Assembly: GCF_026314945.1 (NCBI RefSeq)
Contig: NZ_CP111121.1
Span: 2,356,001 to 2,420,000, forward strand
DNA: 64,000 nt
Origin: Chryseobacterium fluminis
GTDB taxonomy: Bacteria; Bacteroidota; Bacteroidia; Flavobacteriales; Weeksellaceae
Reading direction: 5' to 3'
Made by a program: the position numbers and the translations under genes
Part shown: piece after piece, positions 1 through 8,640 of the stretch
Layout of the letters: each line of letters opens with the position of its first letter
How positions within the stretch are numbered: position 1 is the stretch's first letter
Notes under the pieces: model-generated
What the model was told of the DNA's origin: nothing
The model's input: the letters and a program-made list of their open reading frames with translations, nothing else
Database searches by the model: none

Positions 1-645
1 CTGTGTTTCTAAATCTGAATGTTGAATTACAAGAAATAATGCACTGTTGGCTTGTGCACCAACTTTATCTTTTCCAACCCAACCTTTTTCATCTAATATT
101 TTTCTTACTTTTAATAGATTTACTGAGTCTTTCTGATTGGTGATTTTCCAAAGTTCCTGCATTTCTTTGGAATCCTGACCGAATTTTTTTTGAGTTTCAT
201 ACATTTGAGTTCTGTATTTTTGGTCTTCGTCAAGAATTGCCAGTAGTTCAGTCTTCAATGGTTTGTCATAATTTGCTTCTATTAACTCTATTTTTTTCTC
301 TAACTTTTCTATTGTTTTCCCCCATTCTTTTTTTGAATGTAAATTTTCTAAATCAGTATCAGAATTTAAGTGCTTTAAATTTGTCCATCCTTGGTCTACT
401 GACAGGTTCAACCATTTAAATGCCTGTTTTGTATTTCCTGCTAAAGATGATGCGCATGCGCCATTATATAAGTGATTGGGATTTTTGCTTTCAATTTTAA
501 AAGCTTTGTTGTACAACTCCGTAGACATTTTATAATCTTTTGCATCATATAATTGATTTGCCTCACTTATTAATTTCGAATAGTCCTGAGCATTAATGCC
601 TGTGAATAAAAATAATAATAACAAAGTATAGATATTGTTTCTCAT
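1..645 (-). CDS. secreted TPR-like/DUF6624-like protein, C-terminus outside window
   Basis: Reading from an ATG at 643-645 gives an open frame to the window edge (215 codons). Residues 1-19 form a signal peptide ending near GINAQ, so the product is exported. Residues 20-110 look like a degenerate TPR pair (YDAKDYKMSTELYNKAF, then NHLYNGACASSLAGNTKQA). After about residue 130 comes a DUF6624-like block with LLAILDEDQKYR, and later VGAQANSALFLVIQHSD. The family has no assigned function and is common as secreted proteins in flavobacteria. The assignment is from memory of the family pattern. The missing C-terminus prevents a length check. Confidence 0.75.
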   Translation of the reverse strand, partial: MRNNIYTLLLLFLFTGINAQDYSKLISEANQLYDAKDYKMSTELYNKAFKIESKNPNHLYNGACASSLAGNTKQAFKWLNLSVDQGWTNLKHLNSDTDLENLHSKKEWGKTIEKLEKKIELIEANYDKPLKTELLAILDEDQKYRTQMYETQKKFGQDSKEMQELWKITNQKDSVNLLKVRKILDEKGWVGKDKVGAQANSALFLVIQHSDLETQ

Positions 646-910
646 TTTTCTGTATTGAATTTAGGTATTCAGTTTTTTTAAAATCTCTGATAACGTTTTT
701 GCCGCTTCACGATATTGCCGAAAAGCCAACTGATTTCTTTCTACCAAGATAATGTTTCTCTATGAAAACCAAAAGTTTCTGTAGAGGCTTTCAGAATTTT
801 GATGAAGGGGCTGCTGTTAATGTAATATCCAATACATTTACCAATAATGATAAGTCAACGTTAATGCTTTTAATCTTTCTGCCCACTAATGCAACCCTTT
901 GTGGCAGAAG
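646..910. other. intergenic stretch without supported gene
   Basis: No frame of convincing length or composition is present on either strand. The short plus-strand frame from 762 has no homology I recognise. The stretch TAACGTTTTTGCCGCTTC near 692 resembles degenerate accessory-gene junction sequence of flavobacteria, but I cannot assign it. Confidence 0.4.
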
Positions 911-1375
911 TCACTTTTTCTGCAAGTTCTTGAGAATTTTTTCTTTATCGTGTTTTGATAAAAGATCTAATATTTCATATTGAGTAAATTCTTGCTCAAC
1001 ATTTTTATATTCTTTAGTGTATTTTGTTTTATTGGCATAATCTTTATCCTTTAAAAAATCTTCTTCCAGGATAATTATTATATAGGTATTTTTAGTTCCC
1101 TCATTTGGTTTTGAGACTGGTGGCGGCGGATTATTATCCGGTCCAGATTTCTTGTAATCAGCAGAAACCAGAAATTTTTCAATTTTTTTATTAAGAGTTT
1201 TCAGATCAATTTTTTCTCCGAAATTTGTTTCTCCGTTACTGTCAATTCTTATTATTCCATTTCCTTTAAATTCGAAAATAACGATTGAATGAATTCCATC
1301 GGTTTTTTGAGCAATCAAATTAGATAGACAGAAGGAAATAAAAGTCAAAGTCAAAAATAATTTCAGTTTATTCAT
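911..1375 (-). CDS. small secreted protein of unknown function
   Basis: This 154-residue product begins MNKLKLFLTLTFISFCLSN and has a clear signal peptide ending near LIAQ. An in-frame start 45 bp further upstream exists, but it would place 15 charged residues before the signal peptide, so the internal ATG at 1373-1375 is preferred. The mature part carries a proline run (NNPPPPVSKP, about residues 82-91) between two beta-rich segments, FKGNGIIRID and NTYIIIILEEDF, and ends in a lysine-rich helix. I do not recognise the family. It stands alone between two genes on the same strand. Confidence 0.65.
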   Translation of the reverse strand: MNKLKLFLTLTFISFCLSNLIAQKTDGIHSIVIFEFKGNGIIRIDSNGETNFGEKIDLKTLNKKIEKFLVSADYKKSGPDNNPPPPVSKPNEGTKNTYIIIILEEDFLKDKDYANKTKYTKEYKNVEQEFTQYEILDLLSKHDKEKILKNLQKK

Positions 1376-1491
1376 TTTCTTGTTGCGGAATGTGATTTTG
1401 TCATTTCTGTTAACTTTCAAATATACGCATTACATCAATCTGATTTATCTTATTGAAGCTATTTATCTACATACATAAATTTATTTTGATC

Positions 1492-2883
1492 TTAATTTTT
1501 TACAGGGTTACCTTTTTCCATCCATTCTTTCATTCCTGCCGAGAAATTTTTCACATTCACAAAACCGTTTTTCTTCAGTAAAGAATAAGCAATCGTCGCT
1601 CTATCACCACTTTGACAATGGATAACGATTTGCTTGTCATGGGAAATTTCATCAAGATTATCTTCTAAAGTTCCTACAAAAACGTTCTCGGCATTTTCAA
1701 TACGACCAGCCTCATATTCAGTTTTATTTCTTACATCTACTATCTGGGCATCATTTCTGTTCAGATAAGATTTGAATTCCTCGATATCAATAATATCAGC
1801 CGTCTGCAATTCCATACCTAAACTATCAATACTGTCAACGTAGCCCATCATCTGATCCATCCCGATTCTCATCAGTTTTCTGGTAAGATCCTCCATTTGT
1901 TCATCTTGGGCAGCTAAAATAAACGGCTCCGAATAATCTATGATCCAACCCATCCACGTCGAAAAGGAATTATTCCCCTGAATATTGATGCTGTTTGGTA
2001 TAAAACCACCGGCAAAATCTGCTTTGTTTCTTGTATCAATAACTTTAACTCCGGTGCGGTGCGCTTTTAAAAAAGCTTCTTTCGAAAGCTTCTGATGTTT
2101 TGGAACTTGCGTTAACAAAGGTCTTTGCATTTTATTAAGTTTTTTCATCATGGCAAAATACTTTGGAGGCTCAGGCTGTCCATCCAACAGATATTTTATA
2201 AATCCTTCTTCATCTTCCTCATAGTGAAAAGCCCAGTTTCTGATTTTCTCATAACCCACCGTCGAACCTGGAACTGCGCCCAGAGATTTCCCGCATGCTG
2301 AACCTGCACCGTGTCCGGGCCACACTTGGATAAACTCGGGAAGTTTGCTAAAATCCTGAACAGAGCGAAACATTTCTTGTGCTCCCTTTTCCTGAGTTCC
2401 AGTAATACCGGCAGCTTTCTCTAATAAATCCGGTCTGCCTACGTCACCGACAAACACGAAATCTCCTGTAAAAATCATCACCGGCAAGTCTGTTGCAGGA
2501 TGATCTGTCAACAAAAAGCTTATGCTTTCAGGAGTGTGCCCCGGTGTATGGAGCACTTTCAGGGTAAGGTTACCGACCTCTATCACATTCCCATTCGTTA
2601 AACCTATATGAGGAAACTGGTATTGCCAGTCTTTGCCACCTTCATCAGAAAGATATAATTCTGCTCCCGTAACTTCAGCAAGTTCTCTGGAACCCGACAA
2701 AAAGTCTGCATGAATATGTGTTTCCGTAATATGTGTAATGGTTAAATGATTCTCTTTTGCCATCTGCAAATAGGTATCAATATCTCTTTTTGCGTCGATT
2801 ACAATTGCTTCTCCTTTTGCCTGGCAACCGATTAAATAGCTTGCCTGAGCGAGGCTTTTATCATAAATATGCTGAAAAAACAT
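1492..2883 (-). CDS. MBL-fold persulfide dioxygenase-like protein with two rhodanese domains
   Basis: The 463-residue protein combines an N-terminal metallo-beta-lactamase fold of the ETHE1/glyoxalase-II type with two rhodanese domains. Metal ligands are visible at H56, H58 and D60 (THIHADF), H112/H116 (HTPGHTPES), D141 (TGDFVFVGDVGR) and a later PGHGAGSACG. The first rhodanese domain (about 270-360) lacks the catalytic cysteine. The second (about 365-463) keeps it at C423 (HCQSGDRATIAY). Such proteins oxidise glutathione persulfide or act in sulfane-sulfur handling in the cytoplasm. The gene is the downstream end of a leftward sulfur cluster and has its own upstream element shared with the exporter gene at 4173-4988. 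Confidence 0.9.
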   Translation of the reverse strand: MFFQHIYDKSLAQASYLIGCQAKGEAIVIDAKRDIDTYLQMAKENHLTITHITETHIHADFLSGSRELAEVTGAELYLSDEGGKDWQYQFPHIGLTNGNVIEVGNLTLKVLHTPGHTPESISFLLTDHPATDLPVMIFTGDFVFVGDVGRPDLLEKAAGITGTQEKGAQEMFRSVQDFSKLPEFIQVWPGHGAGSACGKSLGAVPGSTVGYEKIRNWAFHYEEDEEGFIKYLLDGQPEPPKYFAMMKKLNKMQRPLLTQVPKHQKLSKEAFLKAHRTGVKVIDTRNKADFAGGFIPNSINIQGNNSFSTWMGWIIDYSEPFILAAQDEQMEDLTRKLMRIGMDQMMGYVDSIDSLGMELQTADIIDIEEFKSYLNRNDAQIVDVRNKTEYEAGRIENAENVFVGTLEDNLDEISHDKQIVIHCQSGDRATIAYSLLKKNGFVNVKNFSAGMKEWMEKGNPVKN

Positions 2884-2944
2884 AGAATTATTTTTTTAAA
2901 TTAAACTTCAAATTTCTTAGTACAAATGTCGGTATTTGTAAAAA

Positions 2945-2970
2945 GCTGTACCGCTACTTTTGTTACATAT
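2945..2970 (-). promoter_or_regulatory. shared upstream element, copy A
   Basis: On the minus strand this reads TGTAACAAAAGTAGCGGTAC followed by AGC. It matches the element at 5008-5032 with two differences over 24 bp. It lies about 60 bp before the MBL/rhodanese start and overlaps the gap after the DUF6691 gene. TGTAAC and GGTACA are imperfect inverted halves, which would suit a Crp/Fnr dimer. The regulator at 5037-5669 is the obvious candidate. Binding is inferred. Confidence 0.55.
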
Positions 2971-2977
2971 CAGTCAA

Positions 2978-3460
2978 TTAATGCGGTAATTTCTCTTTGA
3001 AATATCCGTAAACCCATGTTCCTGAAATAGCACTGATCAATGTAACAAGGACTGCCAAAGCTCCCGTTCCGATCTGAGCAAAAAGAGGTCCCGGACAGGC
3101 TCCGGTGATTGCCCAACCCAACCCAAAAATTAATCCCCCATAAATCTGCCCTTTATTAAATGTCTTAGGAGCAATCGAGATCTTTTCCCCATAAATCGTT
3201 TTGATGTTGAATTTTTTAATGATGAATACTGAAATCATCCCTGTAAGAACAGCACTACCGATCACCCCGTACATAAAAAATGACTGTAATCTGAACATTT
3301 CCTGAATCCTGAACCAGCTGATAATTTCTGCTTTCACAAACACCATCCCGAACAAAATTCCTACAATCAAATATTTTATATGATGATACCATTTGTGTTC
3401 AAACTGACTTTCGTCTGTACAATTATTATCCTGCTGGCGTATCTCTTTATCTGTTGTCAT
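2978..3460 (-). CDS. YeeE/YedE-type sulfur transporter subunit (DUF6691)
   Basis: The 160-residue membrane protein has a charged cytoplasmic N-terminus and four hydrophobic helices. The family motif GWAITGACPGPLFAQIG (about residues 115-131) contains the cysteine thought to relay thiosulfate or sulfide-derived sulfur in YeeE/TsuA proteins. It is half the length of full YeeE, and the other half is the adjacent upstream gene, 12 bp away, so the two likely form one heteromeric transporter. The substrate is inferred from the family and from the persulfide dioxygenase next door. Confidence 0.85.
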   Translation of the reverse strand: MTTDKEIRQQDNNCTDESQFEHKWYHHIKYLIVGILFGMVFVKAEIISWFRIQEMFRLQSFFMYGVIGSAVLTGMISVFIIKKFNIKTIYGEKISIAPKTFNKGQIYGGLIFGLGWAITGACPGPLFAQIGTGALAVLVTLISAISGTWVYGYFKEKLPH

Positions 3461-3472
3461 TTTAATTTTAAA

Positions 3473-4036
3473 TTAGAGTGAAAGAATAATTGGTAAAAGC
3501 ACATTTGCCATCAGAAAACCACCTGCCATAAAAGAAATTGTGGCTACTAAAGATGGCCATTGAAGATTTGCAAGTCCCATAATAGCATGACCACTTGTAC
3601 ATCCACCGGCATATCGGGTGCCGAAACCTACCAGAAAGCCACCTATGATCATAACGATAAATCCTTTCGCAGTCAAAAGACTCGCAAAACTCATCAGCTG
3701 AACCGGAACCAGATGGCTGTAATCGGTAATTCCGTAGGCAGCCAATTCAGCTTTAAGATGAGGATTCACTATGATTGCTCCCGGATTTATCAGGAATTGA
3801 GATGTAATAACTCCGCCGAGTAAAATTCCGAAAACGAAGAAAAGATTCCAGAGTTCCTTTTTCCAGTTGTAGTTAAAAAAACTGATGTTTGCAGGAATAC
3901 AAGCAGCGCAGATATGTCGTAATGACGAACTGATGCCGAAGGATTTGTTTCCTAGAATAAGAAGCGTCGGAACTGTGAGTCCGATTAAAGGGCCGGCCAC
4001 GTACCAGGGCCACGGTTGTTTAATGATTTCTAACAT
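3473..4036 (-). CDS. YeeE/YedE-type sulfur transporter subunit
   Basis: The product has 187 residues and about five membrane helices. It carries [12 protein letters not shown] near residue 43 and the signature [14 protein letters not shown] near residue 145, whose cysteine is a key residue of YeeE/TsuA thiosulfate transporters. The start at 4034-4036 gives [20 protein letters not shown], typical of this family. It is followed after 12 bp by the DUF6691 partner and precedes the persulfide-handling gene, consistent with sulfur import or equilibration coupled to oxidation. Confidence 0.87.
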   Translation of the reverse strand: MLEIIKQPWPWYVAGPLIGLTVPTLLILGNKSFGISSSLRHICAACIPANISFFNYNWKKELWNLFFVFGILLGGVITSQFLINPGAIIVNPHLKAELAAYGITDYSHLVPVQLMSFASLLTAKGFIVMIIGGFLVGFGTRYAGGCTSGHAIMGLANLQWPSLVATISFMAGGFLMANVLLPIILSL

Positions 4037-4172
4037 TATTACTGATTAATTTATTACAAAAATATTTTACTGAATTTCCTGTCACAGTCATCTTATTGAT
4101 AGAAATAAATAAGATATGGAATTTCAGAATATTTATTAGCATCAACAGAATACAAATAGTACAGCAAAGGGT

Positions 4173-4988
4173 TTAAAAGAAAATTTCTCTCACGGTGATG
4201 TAAACTCCTATCACGAGAATAAACCACCCAAAAGCAGGTTTAAGCTTTTGCCCGTCAATTTTTTTGGATAATTGCGATCCGATTAATATTCCGATGACCG
4301 AAATTCCTGAAATAGTAGTAAGTAATTTCCAGTCGGTCACAACAGCGTCCATGGAAGAGAAAAAACCAATTAGAGAATTGAGAGAAATGATGACAAGCGA
4401 TGTTCCGATTGCCGCTTTCATAGGCATTTTCAGAAGATTAACAAGTGCGGGAATGATCATAAACCCGCCACCGGCACCCACCAAACCAGTCAGAAAGCCA
4501 ACAGCTGAACCTTCACCTATGGCCATAAATATATTATTTTTCTCTAAATTTATATTTTCCAGTTGCAGTTTTGTGCCTTTCTGAATCATTTTGTACGATG
4601 CAAGAATCATCAGGCCTGCGAAAATGAGCAACAGAAAAATATCTTTAGTAATCACTAAATTACTAATGGTAAAAACCTCATTCGGAATCAGCGGAAGTAA
4701 AAGGTTGCGCGTTAAAAATATGGAAATGATAGACGGAATACCAAATACAAAAGCTGTCTTTAAATGGACCAAACCTTTTTTAAAATAAGAAACGGCACCT
4801 ACAATACTGCTTATTCCGACTATAAAAAGTGAATATTCTGTCGCCACAAGAGCATCTATACCGAAGAGATATACCAAAACCGGAACGGTCAGAATACTTC
4901 CGCCACCTCCGATTAAGCTTAATGAAACTCCTATTAAAACCGATGCGAGATACCCATAAATTTCCATACTGTCAATTTTATGGTACAA
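4173..4988 (-). CDS. TauE/SafE family sulfite/sulfonate exporter
   Basis: The 271-residue integral membrane protein has two related halves with glycine-rich signatures: SLIGGGGSILTVPVLVYLFG (first half) and TGLVGAGGGFMIIPALVNLL (second half), typical of TauE/SafE permeases. Eight or so hydrophobic segments are visible. In the neighbourhood of persulfide dioxygenase and rhodanese domains, export of sulfite produced by persulfide oxidation is a sensible role. An ATG at residue 8 (MEIYGYLASVL, 4965-4967) is an equally good start. The conserved element at 5008-5032 lies directly upstream. Confidence 0.88.
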   Translation of the reverse strand: MYHKIDSMEIYGYLASVLIGVSLSLIGGGGSILTVPVLVYLFGIDALVATEYSLFIVGISSIVGAVSYFKKGLVHLKTAFVFGIPSIISIFLTRNLLLPLIPNEVFTISNLVITKDIFLLLIFAGLMILASYKMIQKGTKLQLENINLEKNNIFMAIGEGSAVGFLTGLVGAGGGFMIIPALVNLLKMPMKAAIGTSLVIISLNSLIGFFSSMDAVVTDWKLLTTISGISVIGILIGSQLSKKIDGQKLKPAFGWFILVIGVYITVREIFF

Positions 4989-5007
4989 AATTCAGCATCC
5001 TGAAAAT

Positions 5008-5032
5008 GCTACACCGCTACTTTTGTTACATA
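5008..5032 (-). promoter_or_regulatory. shared upstream element, copy B
   Basis: The minus strand reads TATGTAACAAAAGTAGCGGT followed by GTAGC, nearly identical to the copy at 2945-2970. It sits 20-44 bp before the TauE/SafE start and immediately beyond the Crp-family gene stop, where an operator controlling the transporter operon would be expected. Confidence 0.55.
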
Positions 5033-5036
5033 AGCT

Positions 5037-5669
5037 TTAGAAATCTTCCTGAAGAGTAATTTTATTTCTTCCGAGTTTCAGTTTTCCGGAATCCTCCAAT
5101 TGTTTAAGCAGTCTGGAAACAACTACTCTCGCAGTGCCCAACTCATTAGCCAATTGCTCGTGAGTGACAGTTATGATTTTTGACTTAAAATTTTCAGATT
5201 TCATCTGAATAAGATTTAATAATCTCTCATCCACTTTCTTAAATGCTATCGCATTTATGATATCTAAAAGTTCTTCAAATCGTTTATGATACAGTCTGAA
5301 AATATAATCCAGCCACTCCGGATATTCTTTTATAAAAAGAGAAACTTTATCGATGGGAAGAAATAGAATCTCTGTATCTTCTTCTACTTCGGCTTTCACG
5401 ATGCTTTTCTCATTATGCATTCCGCCAAGAAATGACATGATACAACTTTCTCCTGCTTTGATGTAATAGAGAAGAATTTCCCGGCCATCTTGCTCTGTTC
5501 GGATTACTTTAAGCATTCCTTTCATTACGATAGGTATAGCACGGATCGATGAATTTTCATCTAAAATAACATCTCCTTCTTTGTACGTTTTAGTAATGCC
5601 ATACTGATGCAATTTTTCAATCAGTTCTGGTGACGATAAAAATTCACCATAAAGCATGGATTGTTCCAT
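5037..5669 (-). CDS. Crp/Fnr family transcriptional regulator of the sulfur cluster
   Basis: The product has about 210 residues from the ATG at 5667-5669; a TTG 15 bp upstream is in frame but less likely. Residues 20-120 form the cyclic-nucleotide-like beta roll (EGDVILDENS, GREILLYYIKAGESCIMSFLGG). The C-terminus is a Crp winged helix with the recognition region HEQLANELGTARVVVSRLLKQLEDSG. Flavobacterial members near MBL/rhodanese and YeeE genes are usually their regulators. The cysteine in ESCIMSF could be a sulfur sensor, which is speculation. Confidence 0.87.
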   Translation of the reverse strand: MEQSMLYGEFLSSPELIEKLHQYGITKTYKEGDVILDENSSIRAIPIVMKGMLKVIRTEQDGREILLYYIKAGESCIMSFLGGMHNEKSIVKAEVEEDTEILFLPIDKVSLFIKEYPEWLDYIFRLYHKRFEELLDIINAIAFKKVDERLLNLIQMKSENFKSKIITVTHEQLANELGTARVVVSRLLKQLEDSGKLKLGRNKITLQEDF

Positions 5670-5858
5670 AATTATTCTAGTCAAATATTTAAAGATACGA
5701 AATTTAAGTACAATAATCGCTGTATGCGCAGATATTGGCTCTACCTATTGCTGATCGCTTTATGAGACTTTTTTAGACATATAAAAGTAAGGTTACAAAG
5801 AGGTTATCATTCAAAGTTAATCACATCAAAATAACTACACCTATTAGTTAACAAAAAA

Positions 5859-5885
5859 GCCCTCAACACGCAAAGTGTTAAGGGC
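5859..5885 (-). terminator. Rho-independent terminator of 181-residue gene copy 1
   Basis: An 11-bp stem with one mismatch (GCCCTTAACAC / GTGTTGAGGGC) and a five-base loop is followed on the minus strand by TTTTTT. It lies 25 bp after the stop of the gene at 5911. Confidence 0.85.
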
Positions 5886-5910
5886 GTATATAAAATTCCT
5901 ATTGTTTTTA

Positions 5911-6456
5911 TTATAAAGCAGTCGCGGTATACGTTACCGTTTGTGTATACGTTCCGGCCGGTTTCCCTAAAATATCAGAAGATGATGATTTCGCCGCTGG
6001 AATGGTATAGTCCAGATTCAGCGTCAAGGCGCTTCCAAGAGGAGCATTGGCCACTAAAGTCTGATCCGTTGCCGATAAAACAACTGCGCTTTTTGTTCCG
6101 CCCATGGTTCCTGCAGCTGCTGAAGCTTTGATGGTTAAAACATCTACCGGGATCAGATTGGTTCCGTTCACGAAGCTCGCACCGCCTGCTTTCACTTTTA
6201 CATTAAAGTTCTTTGTTGAGGTTACTTTCAGGGCGTTGGCCTGGGCTACTGTCTTTTCCGAGTTATAATCCGCAGCAGTAGCATAGTTGAAGGCAACAGC
6301 ACCGGTAATGGCAGTACTTCCCGCATCGATAGAGATGACATCATTCAGGGTGATGCTTACCGTAGTGGTTGCGGTAGTATTCTGAGCCTGAACATTATTA
6401 GTTCCCAGTATGAAAGCTCCGATAGTTAAGGCTGCGATGGCGATTTGTTTTATCAT
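5911..6456 (-). CDS. 181-residue secreted repeat-family protein, copy 1
   Basis: A signal peptide (MIKQIAIAALTIGAFILG to about residue 24, cleavage after VQAQ) precedes a small beta-rich, Thr/Ala/Ser-rich domain ending AGTYTQTVTYTATAL. The ending GTY-TxTVxYT resembles DUF4402 and spore-coat-U-like extracellular beta-sandwich proteins, but that link is tentative. The mature part has no cysteines and is soluble-looking, so a surface or fibre-type structural role is possible. Its sequence is identical to copy 5 (16003-16548) although the DNAs differ at synonymous sites. The upstream block carries TAGATTTG (6509-6516), a good -7 box. Confidence 0.85.
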   Translation of the reverse strand: MIKQIAIAALTIGAFILGTNNVQAQNTTATTTVSITLNDVISIDAGSTAITGAVAFNYATAADYNSEKTVAQANALKVTSTKNFNVKVKAGGASFVNGTNLIPVDVLTIKASAAAGTMGGTKSAVVLSATDQTLVANAPLGSALTLNLDYTIPAAKSSSSDILGKPAGTYTQTVTYTATAL

Positions 6457-6508
6457 GACAGTAGTATTTAATTTTTATTTTTATTTAATTGTTCTCTCTT
6501 GAACATGA

Positions 6509-6576
6509 CAAATCTACGGCGGCGATAAAATTTTCCCTGTAGTGGAAAATGGAAGTTCATGTAGTAAAATAACTAC
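6509..6576 (-). promoter_or_regulatory. promoter block with GTAGT-N6-ACTAC dyad, copy 1
   Basis: On the minus strand a Bacteroidetes-type -7 box TAGATTTG (6509-6516) is preceded by a GTAGT-N6-ACTAC inverted repeat at 6561-6576. The block is present before all five intact copies of the 181-residue gene family, so it is likely an operator region. No binding protein is identified. Confidence 0.6.
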
Positions 6577-6678
6577 ACGGATTATTAGTTTACATAGAAA
6601 AGAAAGTGTATCACAACTAACGATGTGAGTTTGATCTCGTAAAATGCTTTAGTTGATTTAAAATTTATTTTAAAAATC

Positions 6679-6702
6679 AAAGGCCCCCTTACGGAAGCCT
6701 TT
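6679..6702 (-). terminator. orphan terminator of a lost repeat unit
   Basis: An AAAGGC/GCCTTT hairpin is followed on the minus strand by TTTTTA. Equivalent hairpins end the transcripts of copies 3, 4 and 5, about 200 bp after their stops. Here homology stops shortly beyond the hairpin, where an IS3 remnant starts, so the gene it served has been replaced or deleted. Confidence 0.65.
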
Positions 6703-6717
6703 AAAACACCAAATCAT

Positions 6718-7490
6718 CAGATAAGAATACAGACCGACAAATATTTGGATGATGATAAAAAGATCTACCATCATCATAAAGGATGATTGGGATACCGGCG
6801 GATCACACTGCTGCTGAAAGAAAGAGGAATTATTATCAATCATAAAACGGTATTGAGATTGATGAAAACCCTGGGATTGAAAAGTGCAATAAGAGCCAAA
6901 AAATACAGACCTTACCGCGGAGAACAAGGCATGATAGTACCCAATATTCTGGAGGGGGAACTTTAAAGCAGATCAAGTCAACAGGAAATGGGCAACTGAT
7001 GTGACGGAATTTAACATCTCTGGAAGCAAATTATACCTTTCACCAATAACTGATCTGTACAACGGCGATATCATCAGTTACGATCTCTTCGAAAGACCTG
7101 TATCTGCACAAATGTGAATATGCTCAGAAAAGTTTTTATAAAAAATAAAAAATACCGAAAGCATTATTCTGCATTCTGATAAGGGTTGGCAATATCAGAT
7201 GAAAGCCTGTGAGTATTTATTGAAAAAAAGTAATCATTCAAAGTATGTCCTGCAAAGGGAACTGTCTGGCCAATGCGGTAATAGAAAACCTCTTCGGAGT
7301 ACTAAAATTAGAGATGTTCTATACCAGAAAATTTAAGACCACTGAGGAACTGAAAAAAGAAATAAAAGAATATATCAATTACTATAATAACGACAGAATT
7401 AGACTTAATCTAAAGGGAAAGAGTCCGGTACAGTACCGAACTCTTTCTTAAAAATATTACTTAATTTTGTCTAAACTTTTGGGGACAGTC
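6718..7490 (+). pseudogene. decayed IS3-family transposase (orfB) with right terminal repeat
   Basis: Pieces of an IS3-type DDE integrase appear in several plus-strand frames: an HTH-21-like part (GYRRITLLLKERGIIINHKT), WATDVTEF with the first Asp, HSDKGWQYQM with the second, and NAVIENLFGVLKLEMFYTRK with the Glu. In-frame stops (for example TGA near 6786) and frameshifts break it. Only the last 68 residues (7245-7451) are open. The right end, TGTCTAAACTTTTGGGGACA at 7469-7488, is a typical IS3-group inverted repeat. The left end is missing, so it is no longer autonomous. Confidence 0.8.
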
Positions 7491-7528
7491 TATCTTTCAG
7501 GATTTGAAGTTCTGTTCATGAATTATTT

Positions 7529-8032
7529 TTACTTCTTCGTTTTTCTATTGCTCTTTATTCCATCTTTATTTTTCCGATTGGTAGTATTGTCCATAGTGCT
7601 GGTTGTTCCGGTAGTATTAGTCCCTGTAGCATTTAAGGCACCATTTATGGTACCGTTACTATTCATCGTACTATTAGTTCCGTTATTTATCGTACTATTA
7701 CCGTTTAACGTACCGTTAGTACCATTATTCAATGTACCATTGGTCCCGGTGTTTAAAGTTCCCATACCGCTATTCAAAGTACCATTACTGTTCAGTGTGC
7801 CATTGGTTCCGGTGTTTAGAGTTCCCGTACCGCTGTTAAGGGTGCCATTACTGTTCATCGTTCCGTTATTGATCGTGCTGTTGCCGTTCAATGTGCCATT
7901 AGTGCCGTTATTGACCGTTCCGCTGCTACTGTTCATCGTTCCGGTATTTGTATTGTTTCTGGGTACTGTCTGCGCAGACACAGTGGAGAAACCTCCTGCT
8001 ACAAATAATGCTGCTACAATTAAATTTTTCAT
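7529..8032 (-). CDS. secreted Asn/Thr/Gly-rich repeat protein
   Basis: The 167-residue protein has a signal peptide (MKNLIVAALFVAGGFSTVSAQ) followed by about 115 residues built from five-to-seven-residue repeats such as NGTLN, NGTMNS and GTGTLNTG, then a basic tail (NRKNKDGIKSNRKTKK). Aside from the leader it is almost free of aromatic residues and has no cysteine. Regular NGT repeats suggest a beta-solenoid or disordered surface polymer and provide many potential glycosylation-type sequons. No family is recognised. The underlying DNA is also repetitive and so is prone to expansion and contraction. Confidence 0.75.
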   Translation of the reverse strand: MKNLIVAALFVAGGFSTVSAQTVPRNNTNTGTMNSSSGTVNNGTNGTLNGNSTINNGTMNSNGTLNSGTGTLNTGTNGTLNSNGTLNSGMGTLNTGTNGTLNNGTNGTLNGNSTINNGTNSTMNSNGTINGALNATGTNTTGTTSTMDNTTNRKNKDGIKSNRKTKK

Positions 8033-8640
8033 ATTATTATAATTTAGATTGGGTTATATTATGTTAAATACAATTATCATACAAATTAATAGATATCCTG
8101 AACTTTATTCTTCCAGGTTACTGTATTAGCAAAATTTTGGATGGAAACTTTCTTTATTATTCAAGTTATACTCAACAATTCTATTACATTGACCAGCCTT
8201 ATACTACCGGTAAATAATTATTAAATCTTCAGAGTAAAATTTTATAATTTATATCTTGTGTTTATCATTCCTACAGAGAAAGGATTTATTACGTGAATTT
8301 AAATCAGGCTAATAAAAGTTAACTCGAAGTGGGCGGTAGCTCAAAAAAATCTTTCCACCGGAATCTATCGTTTTTGAGACTACTATTTTCTGTAAACTAC
8401 TCGTCAAAATAATATTAATCTCAGAGAATAAATCCATTTTCAAACTTTTTAAAATGCCCAATACTTTCCAAATGTCAACAATTATAATTTAGAATACATA
8501 ATAAGGATATCATCAAACTGTTCCAATCCAAGTTAAAGAAATGTTTATAATTATTTCATTTACAATTCTAAAATAACGATAACTACTGACAAACTGTTGT
8601 CACAAAGTAAGCTTATTTTTGTATCAGAAAATTAAATAAT
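8033..8640. other. 600-bp intergenic stretch with an outlying array-type motif
   Basis: No gene is supported here. It contains a one-base-shorter version of the motif at 8367-8380 and, 17-25 bp to its left, CTCAAAAA at 8340-8347, which can pair with TTTTTGAG of the motif. The rest is AT-rich with no clear open frame. Confidence 0.4.
8367..8380 (+). repeat. array-type motif, outlying copy, one T short
   Basis: Reads ATCGTTTTTGAGAC. It lies in a gene-free stretch 260 bp before the VOC gene, far left of the main series. Confidence 0.4.

Noticed and set aside
237..983. Short plus-strand frames at 237-419 and 762-983
   Set aside because: The first is antisense to the secreted TPR-like gene; the second has no family features and low coding quality.
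7467..8042. 191-codon plus-strand frame rich in Val/Pro/Leu
   Set aside because: It is the complement of the repetitive NGT gene; the opposite strand has a proper signal peptide and start.
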